Below, in pieces: positions 24,038 through 37,640 of a DNA stretch of 64,000 nucleotides. Positions within the stretch are counted from its first letter, which is position 1. Each line of letters opens with the position of its first letter. A program made the position numbers and the translations under genes. The stretch is from Brachyhypopomus gauderio. Lineage: Eukaryota > Chordata > Actinopteri > Gymnotiformes > Hypopomidae. The stretch covers positions 12,872,704 to 12,936,703 of the forward strand of contig NC_135225.1 in NCBI RefSeq assembly GCF_052324685.1, written 5' to 3'. The notes beneath the pieces were generated by a model, which saw only the letters and a program-made list of their open reading frames with translations, did not search any database and was not told where the DNA came from.

Positions 24038-24870
24038 TAGTGATGGGAATTGTGGCAATTTAAAGGGAGTCGGATCTTTTGGCTCAATTCCTTTTAGAGA
24101 GCCGTTCAGAAAATGGCTCGTCCTTCCTTTTTTCAGGTGGCAGGAGGCGCTACTGGGTAAACTATAAGATCCTCGATATCACGGACGTAATTTGGGGGGG
24201 GGGGGACGGGGGGGACATGTCCACCCCACTTTTTCAAAAGCCGGCTTTGGTCCCCCCCAGTTTTTACGGTTAAAACCAAATATTTAAAATAGCGACGAAT
24301 CTATGTCCCCCCCACTTTTGAAATCAAAATTACGTCCATGCTCGATATTATATTAGTGATGAACAGTTATGCTACCTTGTCTTAAATGTAAGCCTAATTC
24401 AAACAGCACTTAAATGTGAAAAAAATTCACAGTATTTCAAAACTATTCAAATTGACAAGTAGCCCTATATCTTCTAACAATAAACATAAATAGTTTTAAT
24501 TAACTGCAAATAAATAAAGTTTGTATCGTCTTGTAGCCAAACTGGGCCTACATTTCAAGCATAAAACAATTAGAAACACAAAACAATTTAGTATTAGTAA
24601 AATGTTTATTTTTTCATTTGCTGAACGGTCTCTGTAGTTTGCGGCTCTCCCGCGCGCACCTGCTCTCTGCGCATGGAGGAGGGCGATGGTGAAAGGTACT
24701 GAAATGACTCACTATGACTGATTCCCTCCACTGAGGCGAAGTGGAATTGGGGGGTTACAGCCGGTATGAACTACGCAGAAATAAACGAACATATAAAACA
24801 TCTAAACGGCTCCCAGAGGTGCAACTCGGTTCCTTTAGTTCGTTTCAAAGAGCCGAACAACCCGTCACTA
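24038..24870. mobile_element. hAT-like DNA transposon (non-autonomous), interrupted
   Basis: Ends are TAGTGATGGG and CCCGTCACTA, near-perfect inverted copies. The flanks are TTCGCGC (24031-24037) and TTTCGCGC (24871-24878), an 8-bp duplication with one mismatch. The interior has the TTTTGGCTC and AGAGCCG words typical of a common fish hAT group and no transposase frame. A second element is inserted at 24180-24340. Confidence 0.75.
24180..24340. mobile_element. 161-bp hAT miniature element nested in another hAT
   Basis: Terminal inverted repeats CACGGACGTAATTT and AAATTACGTCCATG differ at one position. A perfect 8-bp duplication CTCGATAT flanks it (24172-24179 and 24341-24348). The middle holds two runs of G and C (GGGGGGGGGG, CCCCCCC), and there is no coding capacity. 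It must have inserted after the surrounding hAT copy. Confidence 0.85.
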
Positions 24871-26424
24871 TTTCGCGCTCCAAGTGAACGTTTATCGTGC
24901 AGGCCTGAAGCGCCAGTCTGTGTGGCATCATGACAAACGTGTTACAGCTGGACGAGAGGGCAATGTAAACCTTCTTTATGACAAATATTAATGCTGTACT
25001 TAGTATGTGTTAAGACATGAATCAGAATAAAACTTGAGTGATGTTGATGTCCTTTATATCTGAATTTATATTTTCTTTTGAAACATGTTATATATAATCT
25101 GAACTTATACATTCTTACAATCTAGCAAGAGCCGTAGTGGATTTAGCTCTAAATTTCGTATTTTCTTCTTACTTTTATTTGTATATATTAAATCCAGATT
25201 CAGGCAGTACAGTAAACCACGCCAGTTTTACAGAAACCGACGTAGCGGTGAGTCGCTGAGCACATTGCGCATGCGCGACGCCTGTCGGCCTGCCCTCCCA
25301 AGCCCCGCCCCAGTTCCTGGCCAATGAAAACACAGACTGGAGCAGTTTGACCGTGGCCGAGACACACCGAGCATCCGAGACCGAAACGGCACCCAAGGCT
25401 GAGTGATTACCGACCGTAAACTAAGCTAATTACAACTTTCCACACGACCGTCAGATCATCGGTGATCACCCGGTTTCCGGACGGTTACCCGGGTAAGATG
25501 TAACGGAGCGTTCAGCACGCGCCGCACAGACACGCGCACCGGTAGACCGCGAGCCCGATTCAGCACTGGTGTAGAATTAATCTGTAATCTAAATCATGCC
25601 TATGAAGCGGAAACGAGAAAACTGGTAAAGATTTGAAAATTACGAAGACAAAAAACCCAAAACTATAAATTATATTTATAGTGGAGACGTGGTAAGAGTT
25701 GATCGTATTAAGCAGATGTCCGCAATGGATCCTTTCTGTAATCTCGCTAGTTTTTACCAACGACCACGGCCAGAAGACGGAGCACCCCCGTGATCTCGCA
25801 GTAACCATCATGTTGAACATCTCGTTAAGGTCTTAAGTGTGTTACACGGTCGTGAAGGAGAGAGGTTGTTATACGCCGAGTGTATCTATCTAGCACGTAT
25901 TATTCGATTGCGCTGAAACGCCGCAGCCGGCCGGCGCTCCGCATCTTTAGCGTTATTTCCTACTGCCGGTAGGTTATGCGCCACGAAGGGCAACCTGAAG
26001 GTTGTTGTGCAGTTGCACCGTGCACCAGTTGACGGCTGTGCTTACGAGTGGGCTGATGTTTTAATTCTAACAGGCTCGGTTCGGTTCGGCAGGAGGCTCG
26101 CTGTGCACGGAGCGAGGACGCCAGGCGCCCAAGCGGAAGCGAGGAGGAAAGATCTGATCTGATCAACGCCTGGTGTCGTGGAGATGTACTGATCGGCGCT
26201 ACCGACGAAGGAATTTGAACGATGGTAGCACATCTGATGGGGTTAGAGGTGAACCATGGAGCACCTTCATCGGTTTTGTAAAGCTGTCGACCACAACGCC
26301 GAGCATCTCCACTGAGCGGACGGCAGTGACGGATTAATTGCATCGAGACGCTGTTTGTTCATATCCGGCCATGGGGCAGGTGTCCATTAGAACTTCACTG
26401 TAGGCGATGTTTACATCCATCGTT
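24871..26424 (+). promoter_or_regulatory. tesk1 upstream region and CpG-rich 5' UTR
   Basis: From about 25220 to 26420 CpG density rises sharply and there is no obvious TATA box, which is what a housekeeping-type CpG promoter and a long 5' UTR look like. The transcription start cannot be set from sequence alone. 24880-25200 is AT-rich with nothing recognised. Confidence 0.5.
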
Positions 26425-28264
26425 ATGGATCAAGATGAGACGAACCAGGAGGTTGCGGATCCCCCTTTGCACGGACTTCATGGGCCCAACCGGATCCGTC
26501 CGTCGTCATACCGGGCGCTGCGGAGCGCCGTATCTAGTCTGGCACGAATTGACGACTTTTTCTGTGAGAAGATCGGCTCTGGTTTCTTCTCTGAGGTTTT
26601 CAAGGTAACGCTTCTCATTTCAAATCAATGTAACGTTTGGTCCATCGCCCTTGCACCTCTGTCGCGTTATGCCGTAATAGCACGTGTCTTTATTGCCCTT
26701 AGAGAGTTGAAGTGACAACCATGGTGATCTATGTACTCGGTGAAAATACTTTTGGACCTGACCGCAGTGACCTGGGCTATAGCATTATGCTTGCTAAATA
26801 ATTAATCACAATTGTTTTATCTTATGACACTAATATCTTAAATTCATCCTTAGTAGTTTTGAAAGTTTAGATGCAATTGCATTGGCAAAACGTACTTGTA
26901 ATGAATAGATACAGTTACTCATTTTGAGTGCATTCATTCAGGATTGGCCAATGTTGTTCCTGACACCCTTTGGGGTAAGAATATATAATTTCTTTAACGC
27001 ATTTTAATGTGTCAGATTGCATAATGAGACATGCAGCGTCAGACCATGAGACATGTACGTGTTGTTTAAGCATACGTTCTGCTTAAGTACAAAAATACTT
27101 TCAAAGCCATTTTTACAGAAAATCCAGGCCTATTGCTGTAGTGAGCAGAGCAACAGTGGCTGGGAATTCCTCCGAGACCTGGGGAGAAGGAGATCTCGAG
27201 AGGATCCAGGCTCCTTCAGGAGATGCTGGATAGTTGATTATATGATCGTTCCAAGACAGAATTAAGTAGAGGTGCTGAAATCTTACACAGGACAGTTACG
27301 ATAAGCCACTGGCCGGATTAAATGCTGAAAACAAGGTAAGAGTCACGATAAGCTCACATGATGCAAAGTGAAGCGGCTGATCGATCTTGACAGATCAAGA
27401 GGTAGACGAGGTTCTCCTCTAGATGATATGGGCAAAATGTAGCACGGCAAGGAGAAGGGAGCAAAGGTTGAGAGTCCAACCTGGTGAGGACGGCTCACCC
27501 AGGTCCCTGGAACCAATAACGGGCTGGTGCATAAGGCGGGGAGTATAACTAGGGATTAACATAGGGTGTAAATGGCGATCATCGGCCAGTAAACTGACTA
27601 AAGATGCAGGCTTTCTGCCCAAACCTGAACACTGGGACGGAGTCCGAGTTCAGAACACTGTTGGGAAGATGGTGGTTGTTCTCTAGTTGTCATGGTGCCA
27701 ACAAAGTCGGCGCTTTGCGATCAAATTTGTGTCAGTGGGTCATAAATAGGAAATAAGATCGCTGAGCTGCTTTGAGCCAAGACCCATCAGAGCTGTGTTA
27801 GCACTAGGGTGTTGTAATCAATACTGACTTTAACTGGCAGACAATGTGATGTTGATAACACAGGGTGAATGTGGGCAAAGTCTCTGGTGGCTAGATTCTG
27901 AGCTATTTGGAGGTGATTAGACACCAACTGGAACATCAAGAATGCATGATTATATTTTGATTAATAGAGTTGTAGTATTGATTAATGTAGGACTGAAGAA
28001 TAAGAAAGTTTCCAGTATATAAAATGTCTCACTGTGATATTTTGTGAACAAATTAATCTGTGATTATGTTCCAAGTTTAGCCCCAGATATGATTCATGAT
28101 CGACGTAATGTCAGCACCATGGTGATATGACTTTGCTTTCAGTGTTTGTATGTTTTTGTAATATGTATGTCTTGTTCTTATAGGTGTGTGTGTGCACGCT
28201 TTATGCAAGTGTTTATGCAGGTGTGTGTGAGCATGTTGTGTGTAGTGTTTATGAAGAATGGGCA

Positions 28265-28295
<31 letters not shown>

Positions 28296-30559
28296 TTTGT
28301 TTAGTGTGGCGACTTTGACTGTGATTATAGTGGTGAGAACAGGGTGGTTCCACTCATTAGCCTAATCAGCTTACACCTTAGCAGACAGACTCATCACCCC
28401 TATGGGGTGAACATATGTTTCTCTTGCTTCCCATAATGTGCTGAAGGACGGACATTGTTTTTGCAGATTTTATTGCCTCTGTGTGGTTTTGAGTTGAAAC
28501 AAAGGTTGATAATATGTTTTACTAGATCTGTGATATTGCGGTGTAAGGTCGTTATGCGTATGGTGCGTTTGGGGGTTTGGGGGTTTTTCCCTCGTTAACA
28601 CTCACTCTGAGCGCACTCCCAGCCTTCACCTGGACCTGGATGGTGCACGGGAACTCCACCCTTTGCCTCCGCATTCCACGGACCGTGCCGCAAATAATAT
28701 CTCAGGAACTGAAGTTCATTCACATCAGTTAATAATTAACATGCACCATGAGGCCCTCGTTTGTGGACTCTCTGAAGCTCCTGTGTGGTGAACCACACAG
28801 CGGCCATGTGGGCAGCTTCTCCTCTCTCTCTGGAGACTTCCGCTTCTTTATTGTTGGATTCCGTCGTGTTTAATGGTGGGTAAACACGAGGCTTGACCCA
28901 GACCTCGTCCGGTTCCCGCCACTCCTGACACGGGACTCCTTTTATGTCTTCACAAGAAAATCTTAAGCTTGTTTTATGTCAGAGTAACATGTTTAGGTCA
29001 GACGTTCTATTAGACCTCTCTCCATATTTCAGTATAACAGCAGAACATTACTACCAAACAGAATTCATCTGGCCATGAACAAATCAAGTCATTTAGTCAA
29101 ATGTTGCTGACCAGTTTTTCGATTAATTTGATTTTTACCTCATCTGGAGGGTTATTGATCACAGTCCTAATCAGCAGTGTCATTTTCGCTTTTTGCATTG
29201 ATGCCTTTGACAGCAGGAATACTAAATCACATTTTAGGGCTCTTCAGGTTGACATTTCATTAGTGCCTTTGAATGTGACATTCACACTCAACAATGCCGC
29301 GTCATGCTGCATAACGAGCTGCTCTCCGCCTGCCGTGTATTTGTGTTGTTTGAATACGAGCACTAATACTCCTGAGGAGGATTTGCTTACACAGAGGGTA
29401 ATCTGATTGGGAATCAGGTCGATATGAAGACAGCAAAACCAGCATTGATTGTTCAAAATGGATTTGCATTGAGACAATGTTCCGTTTGGCCCCAGATCAG
29501 TTTTGGAATTAATTTCTCGTCTAAGCAGTTGTATATAGGGCTGCTCCACTACTACTGCCACAGTAGGCCCTGTCACAAATCACCACAGTTATGTGTGCTG
29601 TCAACGTCCTGTGTGATCTCAGGAAATCCAGACAGTTTCATGGGTCTTTTGACGAGTCTTGGCTTGTACAAGAGCTAACAAATAATTTTGGCTGAAATAA
29701 GCAAGTGCTCTTAATATATTTGCCATGTCTTGTAGTATATACAGATTTTGATCCATAGCTACCATGTTGTCTATCATACGGATCAGAACGATCACATATT
29801 CGTGTACTAACACTGCCAGAGCTGTGGTATGTTACTGCTACAATTTTTGAGATAGTTAAGACTTTTTCTTCTTCTTTTTTGCTTCTTGTTTTTAAATCTT
29901 GTTTTTAGTTGTGTACAGCACTTTGGCCAATAGCATTGATTTAAAGTGCTTTATAAATAAACGAAGTTGAAGTTGAAGTTTTCTGGCTTTAAAACATAGT
30001 ATAGATACTACATTGCAAAAGTGTCATTATAACTGCTAATGGCAAAGCTCTGATTGAAGAGCAACTGTGGGAGCATGAGCTGCTTTCTTAAAGAGGCAGG
30101 TCAGGTCTGTGTGACAGGCAGGTCTCCTTGCTTGTTGGTGTTTATTTGCGTGCATTGAGGCCAGAGTGTGTGTTGTTGGTGTGTGTGTTTATTTGTGTGA
30201 TATTGTGATGATGCCCTGGATCCCGGCAGGTCAACAGGGATGATGGGAAATCCAGAAATCCTATTAGTGTTGAGACATCCACTAAAACCCCCACTTCACC
30301 CAACCCTACCCCACCCATCCCACACCCCATAGTCACTGTGCTCATCCTGTTTCTCTTTATCGGAGTTGTAGCTTTACTCTCTTTAATTCACACTCTCTTT
30401 AATCTCTGTTGTTCTTGTACTACTTCACATGTTCCTACATCCACCAACATCAAGCAGTGATTCAATGTCGGAAATTTACACAATATATTGTTATAGAACT
30501 AAAGAAATACCACCTCCTTTCAGAGCTGTAGCCCTCCTCTGCTCTCATTCCTGTGTTCT

Positions 30560-30629
<70 letters not shown>

Positions 30630-31124
30630 TCCACTTCCTATAGTAAATCAGGTTAATGCTTGTTTTCACCCCTATTGCTCTAACTGGCACATGACGTGCT
30701 GGCCGGACCTGCAGCAGACGCAGCTCTGATCTATAGATCCTTTTGCGGAGTGAGCCACTTGATCACAGTGCCTTGATGATCAGGGTTTCCTCCGCTGCGG
30801 CCCGCCAGCCTCCGAGATCAAAGCCCGAACAGCTCGTCTGGCCGTGCTGGTGCTCCGTGGGGTCAGCTGTGCACGCGTGCAGGGCTCTGAGGATAAGCCC
30901 GCCTTTGATCTAATCACGGCATGATTTAAGCGCCGAATGGCAGGTTTAAGTCCCTGAAGTTTCTGCACGTCCTGACGTTTTGCTCTGTGTCTCGCAGGTT
31001 CAGCACAGGATCACGGGGCAGGTGATGGCTCTGAAGATGAACACGCTTGCCAGCAACAAAGCCAACATGCTGAGAGAGGTGCAGCTGATGAATCGCCTCT
31101 GTCACCCCAACATCCTCAGGTGAG

Positions 31125-31172
<48 letters not shown>

Positions 31173-33874
31173 AGAGAATTAAATGGGAAGGATTCCTGCA
31201 CAAAACGGCTCTTTCTTCTCTCTTCAGGTTTTTGGGGGTGTGTGTCCACGAGGGACAACTCCACGCTCTAACTGAGGTGAGACTTGGGTCTCCATAGTAA
31301 CAGAAACGGAGAAGCCGCACCACAGACCGGAGGCAGAATGCGAAGTTGTTCCAAAATGTGATTGGTTATCTGGTTGTCCTGGTTACAGTACATCAACGGG
31401 GGCAATCTGGAGCAGTTGCTGGACAGTGACATATACCTGTCGTGGGTGGTGCGGATGAGTCTGTCTCTGGACATCGCTCGGGGGCTGCAGTACCTCCACA
31501 GCAAGGGCATCTTCCACCGAGACCTAACTTCAAAGGTACACACACACACACACACACACACACGTGACATCTCTTCAGTAATCCCACAACTCCTATGACC
31601 TGCAGGATTGCCGTGGGATGAACCATCAGTGTTCATCATTGGGCACAGGAGTGTAAACGGTTGTGGTTGAACAGGAAAACGGTTCAGTTCAGATGAAAAG
31701 TCCTGCAGGGAAACATTTATGGCTTAATAGCATCTCTAATAGCAACTGTTCTGAACACAATGATCACAAATTATGTTCTGTTAAAAGTTTGTCCCGGTTC
31801 TGGATGTAGGAATTGTACAGCTTCACAGCTTAATTCATGAATTAATTTGAGTAGAAAATCCTGTTCTAGAACAAGACATATTTTGCCTTATTAACTGTCG
31901 CTAGGCTTCCATTATAAATGTGTTACCATTCAGTGGCTTTTGTGTTCAGAGGCGTGTCGAAATGGTTACCATTGGCGACGGACTAAACATTAGAGATGCG
32001 GAAGATCTAGATTAAGATGAAAAAGCTTTTAATGTGTAGAGCTGAATGTTGGACAAGGTGTACGACTATAATTATAGACTTAAAATGTGTGTGTATATAT
32101 AGTAGGCAAAACGTGGTCTGGCTGTGTGTGCAGAACTGTCTCGTGCGGTGTGAGAATGGTGCTTTCACGGCTGTGGTCGGAGACTTTGGTCTGGCGGAGA
32201 AAATCCCTGATTACAGGTCAGTGTGTGTTTTTTTTTTTTTTTTTTTTTTTTTTTCCCCTTTCAATAGATTACCATGGAGAAACCACAGGCCTGAGATATG
32301 TTTGTAATGAAATTACAGACAGCAGCTGTGAGACATTTTTGGTGATCCAGTCCTGTATTACTGACTGGTCCACTATTCCTGACTAGTGTAGTGTGATGTG
32401 GATTCTTAAATTCTAGTTTTGGTCTAAGTATGCCGGAATCTGATGGTGACCGTGGGCAAAACCTGCTCTGCTGTACTGCCCATTTCCCTCTGGTTTTTAT
32501 TATAGACTGTGGCTTGAATGCACATTGTGAAGAAGTACGCAGTCATTTGCATAAGTAAATCTAAAACTTAGTCATGAAGTCCAGAGTTTTAAAATCATTT
32601 GCATATTGTATTTTCTGTTCTTTTACATGCGTACAATACAATGTCAGTCCTCAGTGATCATAACAAGTGTTTTCCTGCTGACAATAAATTCTGTCAATGT
32701 CTTGTTCTCCTGCAGTGATGGTGTGGAGAAGCAGCCTCTGGCTGTGGTCGGCTCCCCCTACTGGATGGCTCCAGAAGTACTGAGGGGGGAGCTTTACAAT
32801 GAGAAGGTATCAGTGACCTCATATTCCATAACTTTATCCCAGTCACTTCTTGTCCTAGCTCGATAATGTACCGCTGCACGTTTCCCCAACAGGTGGATGT
32901 TTTTGCGTATGGAATCATTCTGTGTGAGATCATTGCCCGTATCGAGGCCGACCCAGATGTGCTCCCGCGAACCGAGGTACTAGTCCACACAGGCTGATGG
33001 AGGGGGCAAAGTGCACCATCATTACACCATCATTGCACCATCTCTACACTATCATTACACCATCATTGCACTTTCTGCTGGTGCAATTTGGTGGGACACG
33101 TGATAATGTCGCCATGTGTCCCACATTTTTAGTTAGTGGTTAGTAAAATGCTTATCAAGACTGTCTGCCTTTCACTGTCATTCGAAACACCTGCACGGTG
33201 ACAAACGTAGCTGAAAATGGAGAGAACACTGCCTGACACTCCAGTTTAGGGTAACCACGTGGGTTCAATGCAAGCAGCAATGAGTGAACCCCTTCCTACC
33301 CTGGACTGTCCTGCTTACCCACAAACCCCTGCAGAAATTCCTGCTCACTGTCCTCCACTGTCCTGCTCCTGTGTCATGGGACACAGACCAGCAACATCTA
33401 CTGGCTGCTAGTCACACACGAATGTTCCATATGCTTGTGCTGTAATGAAGTAAAAGGAGCCCGTAGTGGTTGCAGCAATGCTGGTGAATCGTTGATGACT
33501 TCCTAAGGCGTGTACTGCAATGCAACTGATGGCAGGGTTGTGAGCGCCCTCTATTGGCACTCTGTCACAACAACCTCTCCGCTCACAGGTTTTCTGCATG
33601 GAAGGACAAAAGGTTAACGCTGTAAAACCATTTACACACGAAACCCACGTTGTACGTTTTTTTGTTGTTTGACTTGGGGTTGTTTCTCGGCATCGCTTTG
33701 AAAGTTTCATGTTGAAGTTTCCGGAGGCAGGAAGTGTTGGAGCCTCGAGGGACACTGACTGTCATGTGGCTGTCTGTGTGCAGGACTTTGGGCTGGATGT
33801 GGAAGCCTTTGAACACATGGTGGGAGACTGTCCAGCAGAGCTTCTCAACCTGGCTGTTGACTGCAGCAATGTAA

Positions 33875-33915
<41 letters not shown>

Positions 33916-35300
33916 ACTTTTATGTGTATCTGTGCTTCAGCGTGTGCTATATGTGCTTTATGGAGTGGCACCTGAACTAAACTTGCTTTGTACTTTACCA
34001 CCTGCAATTATGACAGATGTGTGCAGAGAGTCGGCCGTCTTTCTCGGACATTGTCGTCACCCTGGAGACGATGAACAGGGAGAGGGAGAATGCTGAGGTT
34101 CCCGTGCTTCTAGGTGAGCGGAGGTTTTGTTTTCCCGTGGCGGCTTGGACGTACTGGGTTAGGCCTCCAGGTATGAGACCAGAGCGGTTCTGCTTCTTGC
34201 AAACCACACATCTGCATGCTTTCACTTCCACAGAACCTGTTGCCGCTGACGAGAGCCCATACAGGAGGAGGAGTTCGCCGTGTCAGCCGGGCGACCCGCG
34301 TCTGTCGAGGAGTCAGTCGGACATGCTGCCTCCCGCCGTGTCACCGTGCCTGGGCACGCCGGTGCGGGTCAACCCCTTCTCCCTCCGCCAGGACCTCAAC
34401 GGCGGCCGCATCAAGCTCTTCGACACGCCCAGCAAATCGGTCATCTCCCTCACCTTCACCCTGCCCCCGCCCCCGGACCCCTGTGCCTCTCCGCCCCTGG
34501 GCGGGGCCTACGCGCTCCGCGGACCGCCCCGCAGGTGCCAGTCCTTGCCTTGCACGCCCGAGCTGTGGCGGCCCCCGGCCCTGTTCCGTGAGCCGGACAT
34601 CCAGGGCGTGGAGGGGGAGGAGCGAGAGAAGGAGGTGGGAGAGAGGGGGAGCGCCACGGGGCCGGTGGGTCCGGACGGTGCTGGACAGGACTCTGGCTTG
34701 GCCCTGGATCTGGAGATGGTGTCTCTGGAACGGTTGGAGGAGGAAGAGGAGGAGGAGGCGGAGGTGGACGCCTTGTGGCGCTCTGAACCCATGGACTGCA
34801 GTAGCTCCCCTGACACAGCAGAGGGTGCCCACAGTACCACAGGAAAACCCCTCCTTAGCAGTTCGTCCTCTTCCTCTTCCTGTCGGCAGGCCAACGGCTG
34901 GTTGACGCCCGTTTCTAACGGTCCCCCGCTGCTGCCGCCCATCCCCCGCTTGGACAACAACAACGGCCTCCTGGGAGCCGGGCGCCCGTTTCCGTGGGTG
35001 CGACTCAACGGTTATCTCGGCCACCGCACTCAAGAGCACTTGGTGCGCCCTGCCGAGCAGGACGAGGTCATTTCCTGTCCAGGATGCTGCCTGGCAGGCT
35101 TCAGCTTCCCGTCGGTGTGCCTGCGTGGAGCCCCGCCCCCTCGGCGAGGCGTGCCGCGGCGCCCGTACAGGAATCTCAACGGCGGAGAGACGGCAGCCGC
35201 CACGGCGACCAAGGGAATGCTGTGTCGAGGATCAAAGGGCCTGTCTCCGCCCACAGCCGCCTGTGAGCCAGGGTTGGCCCTCCCAGAAGCTCAGACATAG
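26425..35300 (+). CDS. tesk1: Testis-specific-type protein kinase TESK1, 10 exons
   Basis: Dual-specificity kinase of the LIMK/TESK family; known members phosphorylate cofilin and so control actin. Exons: 26425-26604, 30998-31119, 31228-31276, 31389-31535, 32134-32216, 32716-32806, 32893-32976, 33784-33870, 34017-34113, 34234-35300. Phases agree and give ~668 aa (human TESK1 626). Kinase parts: glycine loop GSGFFSEVF (51-59), Lys73, HRDLTSKN (catalytic Asp162), DFG (183-185), and [11 protein letters not shown] with Ser207 at the known autophosphorylation position. The tail has [17 protein letters not shown] and a Glu run. The C-terminal [13 protein letters not shown] and YRNLNGGE match TESK1 and not TESK2, although some kinase residues look TESK2-like. 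An in-frame ATG at 26407 could add six residues. The last exon is much more GC-rich than the introns. Intron 9 is unusual (see findings). Confidence 0.92.
29880..29990 (+). mobile_element. LINE 3' tail (L2-like)
   Basis: The motif GTACAGCACTTTGGCCAATA, then AAAGTGCTTTATAAATAAAC, then a (GTTGAA)n tail is a standard fish L2-type 3' end. Only the last ~110 bp remain. Confidence 0.7.
30562..30625. repeat. (CT)n microsatellite
   Basis: Sixty-four bp of uninterrupted CT in tesk1 intron 1. Confidence 0.95.
33011..33073. repeat. Short 12-bp tandem repeat (CACCATCATT.CA)
   Basis: Five imperfect copies of a 12-bp unit around CACCATCATTGCA or CATTACA lie in tesk1 intron 7. Confidence 0.8.
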
Positions 35301-35439
35301 TTGGGGGACGGAGTGTCAGTGCTGCGTGTCTCCTGCCTGTCTCCTGTGTGTCCTCGTCTCCGTAGCGAGCGCATGTTTATCACAGCTGTGGCTCACTGTT
35401 GCCAGTGTGCGGTGTAGTGAGAGCAATGCAGGGCTACTA

Positions 35440-35673
<234 letters not shown>

Positions 35674-37309
35674 GGCAGCTACAGGTGCAGTATGGGAAAT
35701 CTCCTCATTCTCTTGTTGCTGCACTGTGAATTTCAGTTTCTATAAACTGTAATTGTTTGTGATGAATATGAAGGTGCTATTGTGGCAGCAGGCCTTCAAC
35801 TTTAAAAGCCACTGTGCTTAAACAAAACGCCCTCAAATGATTTGTGTGTGTGTACGCACGTGTGACTGAGCATCAGTGTGCGAGTATGTTTGAGAGTGAC
35901 TAAGAGAGAGTTAGTGATGTTATGACCGTAAGTTCAAGCTTTACTTTGATAATCCTTTGAAATATATCACTTTATGAGTGAAAAACGGAGTGTGTGTGTG
36001 TGTGTGTGTGGGTGAGGGAAATATAAAGTGGGTTATGTGAGTTTAGAAGCAATGTGTGCAATAAGTCAATGTTGATACAGACTTTTAACTTTTTTTAAAG
36101 GGTCATGCACCATTTTTAGACCGATAGGAAAAATGGTTTTGCTTGTATTGTGTCCTTTTTCAATGTCCCCCTCTAGTGGTAGGGAGGTTTTCGTACTGGC
36201 CAGGTTATTGCTGCTTAATGAAGTACTACGGTTGTGTGCATGTATTTACAAATGGCAAAGGGTAGACAACCAGATCACACAGGGCGACTGCGTCTGCTTT
36301 AAGGTTTGGTGGGTGTGGGGTTTAACTGGGACAGCCCGCATGCACGATCAACATATGGAGACGCATGTCACCATCATGATGAAAACCAACAACAATTCGG
36401 AGACATTTCTGTAATTTTACAGCACTGAAATGCCATTATAGTGATTACAGTGTCATTTCCTAAAGTTTTATTGCCTTAAAAAGGATTAAAAACTATGTCC
36501 TATGTCCATTGTGTTCTGGTTGCCTCCTTTTCTAATGTAATGGCATGTTTGGAAACTTCATCCACCCTCATGAGACCTCGTGAGCATTTTTGTTAAGCTT
36601 GTCTACATGCACATGCCTGTGGTCAGCCTAAGCTGTGAGAGCTGGCACCTTCTGCACGTGCACGGAGAACTGTGCAAAAGTGTGATGTGTCCGCACCGAC
36701 GCACGCCCACTGTCATCCCGACACTCCGCTCATGCCCCGCGGTACTGCCATTCCCTCGCCAGCAGTGTGTTGAAAGAGGTTCTTCTTCAGTTTTTACGTC
36801 GTACTGAGTGTTTGACATAAGCTATGACACCAGATGCTGAATAAGTTGTCTTTTGACATATGGGATTGATATGTGGAGAAGTAAGATGAATTCAGTCTCC
36901 AGGTGATGAAAATAATGGACCATCAAGAGGTCTTAGTACTAAACCAGTTTCTCTGAAAAGCATTCACTTTTCAGATGTGATTAGTGAATATTTCATTAAT
37001 ATATCACAAGAATGAAAAAACATTTTAAAGTTTATAGAATGAAAAATAAGTATTGAATTTGTTTTATTTCCCTCTCTTGACTGATATTAATAGAAGTTTG
37101 TAAAAGACGTAATAGATTCGGCTTGAATTTGCTGTGTAAAGGTTTGTTTGCTTTTGTTTGTTTTTTTACATCCTTAAAGCACTTATAACAATATTGTCAA
37201 TACTGGGAAAATCAGCTTTAATACGTGTAATTGATCTGTGTTATTTATGAAACTGTCTTAAACATTAAAAAGATTGACAGTAGAACTGCTTCTGTCTGCA
37301 TTCGTCAAT

Positions 37310-37640
37310 GTTCTAGTTCATCCCTGAGTGTGCGGTGGGGTTGAGGTCAGGCTGGCCACACAGTCACACAGGGGAACATGGAGGGTCTTCCCCGAGCTGC
37401 TGCCACAGTGTTGGGAGCTCAATCTTAACGTTCCTCTTCCCTGGATCTAAGGGGCCAAGGCCAACCCTGAAGACCAGGCCTTATTCCTCCCCCAAACCAT
37501 AACTGTTAGCATTGTGCTCTCTGCTAGGTAGCAGTCTCCTGCCATCCGCTAAACCCAGATTCGTCCGTCGGACTGGGAGATAGTAAAGTGTGATTCATCA
37601 CTCTCATAGGTGGTGTGTTGTATATCAGTCACTCCACTCC
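37310..37640 (-). mobile_element. Tc1/mariner transposase fragment, dead
   Basis: On the minus strand the reading DESHFTISQSDGRIWV is the Tc1-like transposase motif around its second catalytic Asp. The plus strand shows the matching words GGGGTTGAGGTCAGG, CTAAGGGGCC and ATTCCTCCCCC familiar from fish Tc1 copies. Frames are broken, and no intact inverted repeats were found. Confidence 0.75.

Larger units (their letters stand above)
26605..30997 (+). other. Large first intron of tesk1
   Basis: This 4.4-kb intron contains no recognised gene. It holds a GT-rich run (28181-28300), a LINE 3' tail (29880-29990) and a pure (CT)n run (30562-30625). 27420-27700 looks repeat-like but I cannot place it. 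Confidence 0.6.

Noticed and set aside
34341-35039. A 232-codon frame antisense to the tesk1 last exon
   Set aside because: It is a shadow of the GC-rich Pro/Ser coding tail of tesk1, which is supported by phase, splice sites and conserved motifs.
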